Position numbers and translations under genes: made by a program
Assembly (NCBI RefSeq): GCF_014211915.1
Contig: NZ_CP060040.1
Span: 2,604,001 to 2,668,000, forward strand
Origin: Burkholderia cenocepacia
Lineage (GTDB): Bacteria > Pseudomonadota > Gammaproteobacteria > Burkholderiales > Burkholderiaceae
Reading direction: 5' to 3'
Length of the DNA stretch: 64,000 bases
In this document: piece by piece, positions 1 to 7,359 of the stretch
How the letters are laid out: every line of letters starts with the position of its first letter
How positions within the stretch are numbered: the first letter of the stretch is position 1
Notes under the pieces: generated by a model
Seen by the model: the letters and a program-made list of their open reading frames with translations, nothing else
Database searches by the model: none
What the model was told of the DNA's origin: nothing

Positions 1-1
1 G

Positions 2-49
2 AAGGTCGACGGCACGTTGACGATCGTCAAACTCGTCAAGGGTTCCTGA
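2..49 (+). CDS. C-terminal end of a CusF-like copper-binding protein (partial)
   Basis: Only the last 15 codons are in the window, ending in TGA. The visible tail (KVDGTLTIVKLVKGS) closely resembles the tail of the complete CusF-like protein ending at 10566 (DVDGALTVVELKKP), so this is probably the end of a second CusF-type periplasmic copper/silver-binding protein. CusF domains usually follow a CusCBA-type efflux system, which would lie before the window. The fragment is too short for more than a similarity call. Confidence 0.45.
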   Translation, partial: KVDGTLTIVKLVKGS

Positions 50-144
50 TCGTCGGGATGCGGGCGTCGCAGCCGCCGCCTGCATGCGGCGCCGTGAAGC
101 GCGCCGCGCCGACGTGTTGGTCGGCCGGCGCGCCCGACCGGCGT

Positions 145-1155
145 TTAGCGCGCCAGCGTCACCGCCAGATACCCCGCATACCCCGCGCCGTTCGCGAGCA
201 ATGCCCAGATCGCGAGCCCGCGCGTGCGTGCATTGACGCGCAGCCACGCCGCCGCCGCGAGCGTGATGATCACGCCGGTCAGCACTTCGGGGCGCGGCTC
301 CCACGGCGTCAGCATGATGCCGATCGCCGGCAGCAGCGTGCCCTGGAACACCATCGCGCCGGTGATGTTGCCGAACGCGAGCGTGTCTTTCCCGCGGCGA
401 ATCCACAGCACGCTGTTGACCTTCTCCGGCAGCTCCGTCGCGATCGGCACGATGATCAGCGACAGCAGCAGCGCCGACACGCCGAGCACGTGCGACACGC
501 CTTCCACGCCGCGAATGAAGCCCTTCGCCCCGCCGACCAGCAGCGCGACGCCGATCAGCAGTTGCAGCACGATCGTCGCCAGGTTGGTCGGCAGGCCGAT
601 GCGCGACAGCAACATCGCGTGCGGCGCCTCGGTGCCGTGCCCGGCATCGACGAGCCGGGTCGACGCACGGAACGTCAGCACGACGTACATCACGTAGAGG
701 CCGACTAGCATCGCGGCGAGCAGCGCGCGCACGGCCCAGTTGTGATGCGGGACGAACATCGCGACGGTCGCCAGCGAGAAGGCGGCGAGGAAGGTGTTCA
801 TGTCGCGCACGAAGCCCGTGCGTTCGGGCGCGATCGTGCCGCGCGGCCCGCGCGAGCGGATCACGGCGAGCGCCATCAGGAACGTGGTGAGCGTCACGAG
901 CATCAACGGCGCGCCGAGAATCGCGCCGACGCCGATCTCCTCGTTCACGGCCTGGCTCGACGTGCCGCCGGCGAGCGCGAGCAGCGGCACCATCGTTTCG
1001 GGCAGCGCGGTGCCGACGGCCGCGAACAGCGAGCCGGTCACGCCTTCGGAAATCTTCAGGCGTTCGCCGAGATGTTCGAGCGCATTGGTGAAGACTTCGG
1101 CCGCGACGAGGATGACGATCAGCATGAACGCGAGTTCGACGAACATGAAAGTCAT
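145..1155 (-). CDS. CaCA-family cation/H+ or Na+ exchanger, probably a Mn2+ exporter
   Basis: 336-residue polytopic membrane protein with the internal repeat of the calcium/cation antiporter (CaCA) superfamily. The first alpha-repeat (GTALPETMVPLLAL) lies near residues 48-61. The second (ATELPEKVNSVLW, then GNITGAM) lies near 239-268. Both contain the ion-binding acidic residue between prolines. The start at 1155 is chosen because GGAGGT lies about 6 bases upstream, whereas the longer reading frame to 1239 adds a Ser/Pro/Arg-rich stretch that does not look membrane-like. A yybP-ykoY element with its own promoter precedes it, so expression is probably induced by manganese and the substrate is probably Mn2+. 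The substrate is inferred from the riboswitch, since CaCA proteins also move Ca2+. Confidence 0.85.
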   Translation of the reverse strand: MTFMFVELAFMLIVILVAAEVFTNALEHLGERLKISEGVTGSLFAAVGTALPETMVPLLALAGGTSSQAVNEEIGVGAILGAPLMLVTLTTFLMALAVIRSRGPRGTIAPERTGFVRDMNTFLAAFSLATVAMFVPHHNWAVRALLAAMLVGLYVMYVVLTFRASTRLVDAGHGTEAPHAMLLSRIGLPTNLATIVLQLLIGVALLVGGAKGFIRGVEGVSHVLGVSALLLSLIIVPIATELPEKVNSVLWIRRGKDTLAFGNITGAMVFQGTLLPAIGIMLTPWEPRPEVLTGVIITLAAAAWLRVNARTRGLAIWALLANGAGYAGYLAVTLAR

Positions 1156-1282
1156 GCGACACCTCCGCGGGCAGCGGTGGCGTGAGGGAAGCGAGGGGGA
1201 GGAACATGGGGACTCCGTGGTCGGACGCTGACGAACCATGACACATCCGCCGACGTCCGACCAGGAACGACGCGATGTGCCG

Positions 1283-1388
1283 ATGGTCTCGCCAAGCCGA
1301 TCAGGCTGAACGCGCCACGGCCGCAGGCCGAGTGTGTTGACGCGTTCGCTTTCCGGGAGACGGAAAGCAGGCTACTCCCCAAAGACGG
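1283..1388 (-). promoter_or_regulatory. yybP-ykoY manganese riboswitch
   Basis: Read on the minus strand, this leader carries the conserved yybP-ykoY elements in order: GGGGAGTAGCC (1370-1380), a variable hairpin (GCTTTCCG...CGGAAAGC), GTCAACACACTCGGC in the junction, a distal GC-rich hairpin, and the closing GGCGAGACC (1285-1293). This family binds Mn2+ and controls manganese exporters (MntP, Alx/TerC and P-type or CaCA pumps). The element begins within a few bases of a predicted transcription start and lies 130 bases upstream of the exchanger start codon. Confidence 0.9.
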
Positions 1389-1393
1389 AAAGC

Positions 1394-1422
1394 AGTCTAG
1401 CCGAGCGGTTTTCTTTCGACAA
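1394..1422 (-). promoter_or_regulatory. sigma-70 promoter for the riboswitch-exchanger transcript
   Basis: On the minus strand there is TTGTCG (1422-1417), a 17-base spacer and TAGACT (1399-1394). The predicted start near 1387 falls at the 5' edge of the yybP-ykoY element, which supports both calls. Confidence 0.6.
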
Positions 1423-1440
1423 GCCTTCGTCTCGAAAAAA

Positions 1441-1459
1441 TATACCCCTCCGCCCTATA
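1441..1459 (+). promoter_or_regulatory. DmeR/RcnR-type operator, distal copy
   Basis: TATA-CCCCTCCGCCC-TATA: a C-tract flanked by TATA arms, the layout of RcnR/DmeR operators. It is repeated 37 bases downstream with identical arm spacing. Just upstream TTCGAC (1415-1420) and an AT-rich stretch near 1438-1444 could form the dmeR promoter, placing the operator over the -10 region. Confidence 0.6.
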
Positions 1460-1477
1460 GGGGCAGCGCTTAGGAGA

Positions 1478-1496
1478 TATACTCCCCTACCCTATA
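1478..1496 (+). promoter_or_regulatory. DmeR/RcnR-type operator, proximal copy
   Basis: TATA-CTCCCCTACCC-TATA, 12 bases before the dmeR start codon, with the same 4-11-4 layout as the copy at 1441. Binding here would block both transcription and access to the ribosome-binding region, giving tight autorepression. Confidence 0.6.
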
Positions 1497-1508
1497 CAGG
1501 AGCCATCG

Positions 1509-1784
1509 ATGAGTCATACCGTTCGCGAAAAACAGAAGCTGCTGAACCGCGTGCGCCGTATCAAGGGACAGGTCGAGGCGATCGAGCGGGCGCTGGAAGA
1601 AGAGCGCGACTGCAACGACGTGCTGCAACTGATCACGAGCTGCCGCGGCGCGATGAACGGCCTGCTGGCGGTCGTGCTGGAAGACCACATCCGGTCGCAT
1701 CTCGTCGATGCGGACACGCCCGATGCGCACGAAGGCAGCGCGACCGAGCAGCTGATCGAGGTCGTCCACAGCTATTTCAAGTAA
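1509..1784 (+). CDS. dmeR: CsoR/RcnR-family Ni/Co-responsive repressor DmeR
   Basis: 91-residue all-helical repressor of the DUF156 (CsoR/RcnR/FrmR) family, normal length. It keeps the four metal ligands of RcnR: His3, Cys35, His60 and His64. This His-Cys-His-His set is used for Ni(II)/Co(II) rather than the copper set of CsoR. The gene is 12 bases upstream of a DmeF-type exporter, matching the dmeRF arrangement of other proteobacteria. Two C-tract operators sit immediately upstream. Metal binding is expected to release the repressor and turn on its own gene and dmeF. Confidence 0.9.
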   Translation: MSHTVREKQKLLNRVRRIKGQVEAIERALEEERDCNDVLQLITSCRGAMNGLLAVVLEDHIRSHLVDADTPDAHEGSATEQLIEVVHSYFK

Positions 1785-1796
1785 GCGGATCGGAAC

Positions 1797-2822
1797 ATGA
1801 ACGAATTCAAGAGCCCGGCGGCCGGCGGCGCGCACAGTCACGCGTTTCTGGGCGCCGCCCATGCGCGCAACGAGCGGAAGACGTGGATGGTCATCGGCCT
1901 GTGCACGGCGATGATGATCGCCGAGATCGTCGGCGGCACGCTGTTCGGATCGCTCGCGCTGGTCGCGGACGGGCTGCACATGTCGACGCATGCGGGCGCG
2001 ATGCTGATCGCCGCGCTGGCCTATACCTATGCGCGCCGGCACGCCGACGATCCGCGCTTCGTGTTCGGTACCGGCAAGCTCGGCGACCTGGCCGGCTTCA
2101 CGAGCGCGATCGTGCTGGCGATGATCGCGTTGCTGATCGGCTACGAGGCGATCGCGCGCCTGCTGGCGCCGGTGCCGATTCGCTTCGACGAAGCGATTCC
2201 GATCGCCGTGCTGGGGCTGGCCGTCAACCTCGCCAGCGTATGGCTGCTGAGTGGCGATCATCATCACGGGCATGGTCACGGCCATCATCATGCGCATGGG
2301 CACGACCACCATGATGACCACGACCATGATCATGACCACGACGACGCCCACCACGCGCATCATGCTCACGGTTCGCCTTCGGCCGCGCATCGCGACCACA
2401 ACATCCGGTCGGCCTACGTTCACGTGATCGCCGACGCGGCCGTGTCGGTGCTGGCGATCGTCGGCCTGCTGCTCGCTCGCGCGTTCGGATGGGTCTGGAT
2501 GGATCCGCTCGCGGGCATCGTCGGCGCGCTGGTGATCGCCAACTGGGCGTACGGGCTGATGCGCGATACGGGCGGAATCCTGCTCGACGTCAACGTCGAT
2601 CGCAAGCTGACCGACAACGTGCGCCGCGCGATCGAGGCGCTCGGCGACAAGGTCAACGATCTCCATGTGTGGCGCGTGGGGCCGGGGCACATGAGCGCGA
2701 TCGTGTCGGTCGAATCGGGCGACGCCGCGCGCGATGTGCGCTTTTATCATGCGCTGGTCGCGGGCTTCGACGGCGTGTCGCACGTGACCGTCGAAGTGCT
2801 GACGCCCGCGAAGGCCGCCTGA
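1797..2822 (+). CDS. dmeF: cation diffusion facilitator, Co/Ni efflux transporter DmeF
   Basis: 341-residue CDF transporter of the inner membrane. The N-terminal block HSHAFLGAAHARNERKTW (13-30) is typical of DmeF. Predicted helices follow, with the substrate-site segment ADGLHMSTH (57-65). A cytoplasmic loop of about 40 residues (153-192) is extremely rich in His and Asp. A C-terminal cytoplasmic domain completes the fold. It exports divalent metal, most likely cobalt and nickel, in exchange for protons. The gene is the second of an operon led by the RcnR-like repressor, whose ligand set supports Ni/Co over zinc. Confidence 0.9.
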   Translation: MNEFKSPAAGGAHSHAFLGAAHARNERKTWMVIGLCTAMMIAEIVGGTLFGSLALVADGLHMSTHAGAMLIAALAYTYARRHADDPRFVFGTGKLGDLAGFTSAIVLAMIALLIGYEAIARLLAPVPIRFDEAIPIAVLGLAVNLASVWLLSGDHHHGHGHGHHHAHGHDHHDDHDHDHDHDDAHHAHHAHGSPSAAHRDHNIRSAYVHVIADAAVSVLAIVGLLLARAFGWVWMDPLAGIVGALVIANWAYGLMRDTGGILLDVNVDRKLTDNVRRAIEALGDKVNDLHVWRVGPGHMSAIVSVESGDAARDVRFYHALVAGFDGVSHVTVEVLTPAKAA

Positions 2823-2824
2823 TC

Positions 2825-3010
2825 GTGGCCGTGAAATCGCCGTGTATCGAGCTGTGCACGTTCGACGGCCGCACCGGCTTTTGTGTCGGCTGCCTGCGCA
2901 CCCGCGACGAGGCGCGCGACTGGAAGAAGCTGACCGACCATCGCCGGCACCAGATCCTCAACGACCGCACGCGCCGGCAGGCGAAGCTGCGGCGCGACGC
3001 GGTGGAATAA
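2825..3010 (+). CDS. DUF1289 family small Cys-rich protein
   Basis: 61-residue protein with the DUF1289 signature SPCIELC...GFCVGCLRT.DEA..W, including four closely spaced cysteines that suggest metal or Fe-S binding. The start is the GTG two bases after the dmeF stop codon, so it is the third gene of the dmeRF operon and probably translationally coupled. GTG at 2831 is an alternative. The function of DUF1289 is unknown. The link to metal efflux is positional only. Confidence 0.75.
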   Translation: MAVKSPCIELCTFDGRTGFCVGCLRTRDEARDWKKLTDHRRHQILNDRTRRQAKLRRDAVE

Positions 3011-3101
3011 CGAGGGTGCACGCGCAACCCGCGATCGTGTCACGGGACTGCAGTAGCATCACAGGCATTCAGCGTCACGATTCCTGAACCGGGGACGACC
3101 C

Positions 3102-4310
3102 ATGCAGACCGACTCATCGACCGGCATTCTTCGGCAGATTCCGCGCAGCGTGTGGGTGCTCGGCTGTGTCAGCCTGCTGATGGACGTGTCGTCCGAAATC
3201 ATCCACAGCCTGTTGCCGATGTTCCTGATGGCGGGGCTCGGTGCGAGCGCGACGACGATCGGCCTGATCGAGGGGATCGCCGAGGCGACGTCGCCGGTCG
3301 TCAAGGTATTCTCCGGCACGCTGAGCGACTATCTGCGCAATCGCAAATGGCTCGCGGTGGCCGGCTACGCGCTCGGCGCGCTCAGCAAGCCGCTGTTCGC
3401 GATCGCGCCGACGATCGGCGTCGTGGTCACGGCACGGATCGTCGACCGCGTCGGCAAGGGGATTCGCGGCGCGCCGCGCGATGCGCTCGTCGCCGACGTG
3501 ACGCCCGTTCACCTGCGCGGCGCCGCGTACGGGTTGCGTCAGTCGCTCGACACGGTGGGCGCGTTCCTCGGGCCGTTGTTGGCCGTCGTCATCATGCTGA
3601 TGTGGCGCGACGATTTCCGCCTCGCGTTCTGGCTGGCCGTGATCCCCGGCGTGCTCGCCGTGGCGCTGCTCGCGGTCGGTATTGACGAGCCGGCACGTGC
3701 GCCGGGCGAGAAGCGCGTCAATCCGGTTCGCCGCGAGGTCGTCGCGCAACTCGGCGCCCGCTACTGGTGGGTCGTGGCCGTCGGCGGCGTGTTCGCGCTG
3801 GCGCGTTTCAGCGAGGCGTTCCTGGTGCTGCGCGCGATGGGCAGCGGCGTGCCCGTCGCGCTCGTGCCGCTCGTGATGGTCGCGATGAACGTCGTGTACG
3901 CGTTGTCCGCTTACCCGTTCGGTAAGCTCGCCGATACGACGAGCCACACGAAGCTGATGGTGGTCGGGCTCGCGCTGCTGATCGCCGCCGATATCGTGCT
4001 GGCGCACGGCGCGCACTGGCCGACCGTGCTCGTCGGCGTCGCGCTGTGGGGACTGCATATGGGAATGACGCAAGGGCTGCTCGCGACGATGGTCGCGCAG
4101 GCCGCGCCGGCTGAATTGAGAGGAACGGCGTTCGGCGTGTTCAACCTGATCAGCGGCGTGGTCACGCTCGTATCGAGCGTCGTCGCGGGTGCCCTGTGGG
4201 ACCAGGTGGGCGCCGCCGCCACGTTCTATGCGGGGGCCGTATTCAGCGCAGCGACCATCGTGTTGCTCGTGTGCGTTCGCACGTCGTTCGGCGCGGTGCG
4301 GGATCGCTAG
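3102..4310 (+). CDS. MFS transporter
   Basis: 402 residues with about twelve hydrophobic segments, a complete major facilitator superfamily protein. Between helices 2 and 3 lies SGTLSDYLRNRKW (the A-like loop), and DRVGKGIRGAPRDALVADVTP follows later, a motif of the subfamily annotated as MFS drug or metabolite exporters. It is downstream of dmeRF on the same strand with a 90-base gap. GGGGACGACCC precedes the ATG. The substrate cannot be read from sequence. The metal-rich neighbourhood is suggestive but not decisive. Confidence 0.8.
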   Translation: MQTDSSTGILRQIPRSVWVLGCVSLLMDVSSEIIHSLLPMFLMAGLGASATTIGLIEGIAEATSPVVKVFSGTLSDYLRNRKWLAVAGYALGALSKPLFAIAPTIGVVVTARIVDRVGKGIRGAPRDALVADVTPVHLRGAAYGLRQSLDTVGAFLGPLLAVVIMLMWRDDFRLAFWLAVIPGVLAVALLAVGIDEPARAPGEKRVNPVRREVVAQLGARYWWVVAVGGVFALARFSEAFLVLRAMGSGVPVALVPLVMVAMNVVYALSAYPFGKLADTTSHTKLMVVGLALLIAADIVLAHGAHWPTVLVGVALWGLHMGMTQGLLATMVAQAAPAELRGTAFGVFNLISGVVTLVSSVVAGALWDQVGAAATFYAGAVFSAATIVLLVCVRTSFGAVRDR

Positions 4311-4334
4311 CCGCTCAACGCGGCGGCGCATGGC

Positions 4335-5744
4335 CTAACTATCGGTACCGCGCGGAAAGTACAGCGCGAACGTCGTGCGCCCGTCGCGGCTCGCGACTTC
4401 CACCTTGCCGCGATGGAGCTCCATGATCGACTTCACGATCGCGAGCCCGAGCCCCGCGTTGCGCGCCGCGCCGTGCCGCGACGAATCGATCCGGTAGAAG
4501 CGCTCGAAGATCCGCTCGACCTGTTCGGGCGGAATCGCGACGCCGCGATTCGTGACTTCGACGACCGTGTAGCTGCCTTGTACGGACACGGCCAGTTCGA
4601 TCGTCGACGCGGCGTCCGCGTGTTCGAGCGCATTCGACGCGAGGTTGCTCACCGCACGCCGGAACAGCGTCGCGTCCGCGACGACCGGCGCTTCGCCATG
4701 CACGTCGATGCGCACGCCGGCCTCGTCGGCCAGCGCCTGGAAATACGACGCGAGCCGGCGCAGTTCGCTGCCCGCATCGAGTTCGGCGGTCTTCAGGTGC
4801 TGCCGCGCATTGTCGGTACGGGCGAGAAACAGCATGTTCTCGATCATTCGCTGAAGCCGTTCGCATTCCTCGATATTCGATTCGATCAGCGCTTCATATT
4901 CGTCGGTCGTGCGCGCGCGCGACAGCGTGATCTGCGACGAGCTGATCACGTTCGCGAGCGGCGTGCGCATGTCGTGCGCGAGATCGGATGAGAACTGCGA
5001 CAGCCGCACGAACGCGCGTTCGAGCCGGTCGAGCATCCGGTTCACCGACGTGGCGAGCTCGCGCAATTCGACCGGGCCGCCGCGCGCGTCGAGGCGCGCG
5101 TTCAGGTTGTGCGCCTCGATGCGCGACGTCTGCCGGCCGAGGCTCTCGACCGGGCGCAGCCCGCGCGACGCGACCGCATAGCCGAGCGCACCGACCAGCA
5201 GCGCGCCGACGGCCGCCGCGAGCCAGATGTCGACGCGATAGCTTTCGAGCAGCGATTGCCGATCGGTTGCGGTGCGCGCGAGCGCGACCTGGATCGCTTC
5301 GCCGGACGGCAGCGTTTCACGCGCATACACGCAGCGCGACGTGCCGATGCCGGGCGGCGCGCACGTGAACGGGCTGCCGGCGTTGCCAGTCGGATGCGAG
5401 GCCGAGATCACCGACGCGAGCGTGTTGCCGGCTTCGTCGGAATGCTCGACGAGCGGGCGGTGTTGCGCATCGTAGATGCCGAGATAGACGCCCGGATGCG
5501 ACAGCAGCACGTCGTGGAACACGGCGGGATCGGCGCGCAGCGCGGCCGTCGATCCGCTGGCGCGTGCGAGTTGCAGGAACTGATTGAGCTTGGCCGAGAT
5601 CTCGATGTCGTCGCGCCGCGTCAATTCGGCGGACAACGAGCGGTAGAGATACGCGCCGGTCAGCGCGAACACCAGCGCCGCGACGGTGGCGAACGCGAGC
5701 GTCAGGCGCCGCAGCAGCGAATACGACGTGGGGCCCGTGGTCAC
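4335..5744 (-). CDS. cusS: heavy-metal sensor histidine kinase (CusS/IrlS type)
   Basis: 469-residue membrane kinase. The first transmembrane helix is at about 14-32, followed by a periplasmic domain of about 140 residues with a Cys pair (128, 138). The second helix is at 172-194, then HAMP, then the H-box [14 protein letters not shown] with His257, and a GHKL ATPase domain. This is the layout and length of the heavy-metal sensor kinase family. It starts with GTG, overlaps the response regulator stop by four bases (GTGA), and has AGGA seven bases upstream. It probably senses periplasmic copper or silver, given the copper operon transcribed divergently from the pair. Confidence 0.85.
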   Translation of the reverse strand: MTTGPTSYSLLRRLTLAFATVAALVFALTGAYLYRSLSAELTRRDDIEISAKLNQFLQLARASGSTAALRADPAVFHDVLLSHPGVYLGIYDAQHRPLVEHSDEAGNTLASVISASHPTGNAGSPFTCAPPGIGTSRCVYARETLPSGEAIQVALARTATDRQSLLESYRVDIWLAAAVGALLVGALGYAVASRGLRPVESLGRQTSRIEAHNLNARLDARGGPVELRELATSVNRMLDRLERAFVRLSQFSSDLAHDMRTPLANVISSSQITLSRARTTDEYEALIESNIEECERLQRMIENMLFLARTDNARQHLKTAELDAGSELRRLASYFQALADEAGVRIDVHGEAPVVADATLFRRAVSNLASNALEHADAASTIELAVSVQGSYTVVEVTNRGVAIPPEQVERIFERFYRIDSSRHGAARNAGLGLAIVKSIMELHRGKVEVASRDGRTTFALYFPRGTDS

Positions 5745-6412
5745 GAACGATCCTCGAGCACGTAGCCCATGCCGCGGATCGTGTGGATCAGCTTCTTCTC
5801 GTACGCGTTGTCGATCTTCGCGCGCAGGCGCTTGATCGCCGCGTCGACGACGTTCGTGTCGCTGTCGAAATTCATGTCCCAGATCTGCGACGTAATGAAG
5901 GTGCGCGTCAGCACCTCGCCTTCGCGTTCCGCGAGCAACTGCAGCAGCGCGAATTCCTGCGCGGTCAGGTCGATGCGAGTGTCCGCGCGCCGCACGCGAC
6001 GCTTGAGCAGGTCGATTTCGAGATCGGCGACGTGCAGGATATCGCGCACGTTGCGTGGCGCGCGGCGCAGCAGCGAGCGGATACGCGCGAGGAATTCGGC
6101 ATACGCGAACGGCTTGAGCAGGTAATCGTCGGCGCCGAGTTCGAGCCCGGCGACCTTGTCCTCGATCGCCTCGCGGGCCGTGAGCAGCAGCACGGGCGTC
6201 TGCTTCTGCGCGCGCAGCCGCCTGAGCACCTCGAAGCCGTCCAGCGCGGGCAGCATCACGTCGAGCACGATCAGGTCGAAATCCTCGTGCAAGGCGAGGA
6301 ACAGGCCGTCCTGGCCGTTTTCCGCGACATCGACCGTGTAGCTCGCCTCCGTCAACCCCTTCCGGAGGTATGACGCCATCTTGGGTTCGTCTTCGACTAT
6401 CAGTATCCGCAT
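5741..6412 (-). CDS. cusR: heavy-metal response regulator (CusR/IrlR type)
   Basis: 223-residue OmpR/PhoB-type regulator. The receiver domain carries the phosphoacceptor Asp51 in VLDVMLP, the acidic pair near 8-9 and Lys in LLKPF. A C-terminal winged helix ends with the recognition segment [13 protein letters not shown]. It lies upstream of the kinase and is translationally coupled to it. The intergenic region contains a box matching the CusR consensus spacing (ATGAC-N6-GTCAT), so it most likely activates the divergent copper operon and possibly itself. Confidence 0.88.
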   Translation of the reverse strand: MRILIVEDEPKMASYLRKGLTEASYTVDVAENGQDGLFLALHEDFDLIVLDVMLPALDGFEVLRRLRAQKQTPVLLLTAREAIEDKVAGLELGADDYLLKPFAYAEFLARIRSLLRRAPRNVRDILHVADLEIDLLKRRVRRADTRIDLTAQEFALLQLLAEREGEVLTRTFITSQIWDMNFDSDTNVVDAAIKRLRAKIDNAYEKKLIHTIRGMGYVLEDRS

Positions 6413-6486
6413 GGTGAGGCAGGCTATCCGTGATTCCAGCCGGTCAGTGTAACGCCGGAGCGTACGGCAGCGCGCGTGCGTGAAGA

Positions 6487-6527
6487 ATGACCGGCGGATG
6501 ACGGAATTGTCATGAAAAGCCGGTCAT
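6487..6527. promoter_or_regulatory. nested palindrome containing a CusR-like box
   Basis: The outer arms ATGACCGGC (6487-6495) and GCCGGTCAT (6519-6527) form a perfect 9-base inverted repeat. Nested inside, ATGAC (6498-6502) and GTCAT (6509-6513) are separated by six bases, the same spacing as the E. coli CusR box. Both dyads are centred within about two bases of each other. The site lies between divergent cusR and the copper operon, 73 bases upstream of cusR and 118 upstream of the first copper gene. Confidence 0.65.
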
Positions 6528-6644
6528 GTTTCGGCCATGCCGTCGTCACCGGGGCGGCGATAAGCTGCGACCGTCTTGTCCCCGGAGCGCGCCGTCGTGC
6601 GACGCGCCGGCCCTAACGATCGCTGTCTGCCTGATCTCGCATCC

Positions 6645-7001
6645 ATGTCGTACTGGCGCACATTTCTCGTCGTCGTGTTGCTCGCGCTGAGCCTGTCGAT
6701 CCCGTCGTTCGCGGCGGTTTCGATGCAGTGCCCGGGCGTCGCCGTGCCGCAAGAGGAAAAGGCGTCGCACGCGATGCCGGCCGCGCAGGGTGGCCATCAC
6801 GATCACGGCGATCACGCGCGGCATGCGTCGTCATGTGCCGCGTGCGTGTCCTGCTGCTTCGGCGCGGGGATGTCGAGTGCGCCCGCGGTGCCCGCCGAGG
6901 CGAGCGTCGGCGTCACCATCGTCGCGCCTCCGCGTTCGGCCGGGGGCGTGTCGTTCCTGACGGGCGGAATCGACCGGCCGCCGCGCCGGATGCCCGCCTA
7001 G
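6645..7001 (+). CDS. exported His/Cys-rich protein, first gene of the copper operon (CopL-like?)
   Basis: 118 residues. A signal peptide (about 1-24) is followed by a His/Asp-rich stretch HHDHGDHARH (51-60) and a Cys cluster CAACVSCC (64-71), so it very likely binds metal in the periplasm. The longer frame from 6576 adds a non-hydrophobic N-terminus, and the ATG at 6645 gives a clean signal peptide. The layout recalls CopL-type copper-responsive proteins of Xanthomonas, but identity is too low by eye to name it. It opens a co-directional run of copper genes and follows the CusR-like box. Confidence 0.65.
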   Translation: MSYWRTFLVVVLLALSLSIPSFAAVSMQCPGVAVPQEEKASHAMPAAQGGHHDHGDHARHASSCAACVSCCFGAGMSSAPAVPAEASVGVTIVAPPRSAGGVSFLTGGIDRPPRRMPA

Positions 7002-7083
7002 TCGCTGCCCGCGGCCGATGCGCCGCGATCCGCCACCCGCTCCGGCGGCCGCATCAGGCGCGCCGGACGACTTACGACGAGAC

Positions 7084-7359
7084 ATGTTCATGCGATTGAT
7101 CATTGCGGCGCTGTTGGGCGCGGCGGCCCTCGTGCCGTCGCTCGCGCCCGCGCAAACTCCGTTTCCCGATCCGGCTGACGCCGCCGCGTCGGTGCCGGAC
7201 GTCACCGTGACGTCCGCGTTCGACGGCTACCGGCCGTATCGGGACGACGCAGGCCCGGGCTGGAAGCAACTGAACCGGGACGTGATGGAGCGACCCGCGA
7301 AAGGGCGCACGACCGGCAACGCCGCGCCCCATTCGGCGCACGGAGGGGCCACGCGATGA
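7084..7359 (+). CDS. small exported protein of unknown function, copper operon
   Basis: About 91 residues from ATG 7084 (ATG 7090 is possible). A signal peptide ends at about PSLAPAQ, and a short hydrophilic mature part contains DGYRPYRDDAGPGWKQLNRDV. I recognise no family beyond similarity in style to small proteins encoded beside TolC-like genes in Burkholderia and Cupriavidus copper clusters. Its stop overlaps the start of the next gene (ATGA), which supports it being translated. Confidence 0.55.
   Translation: MFMRLIIAALLGAAALVPSLAPAQTPFPDPADAAASVPDVTVTSAFDGYRPYRDDAGPGWKQLNRDVMERPAKGRTTGNAAPHSAHGGATR

Noticed and set aside
58..708. Long plus-strand open frame opposite the CaCA gene
   Set aside because: Arg/Gln/His-rich composition typical of an antisense frame in high-GC DNA; the minus-strand CaCA exchanger explains the region.
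2261..2380. Tandem repeat-like CATCAC tracts
   Set aside because: They encode the His-rich loop of DmeF and are explained by protein function rather than a DNA repeat element.
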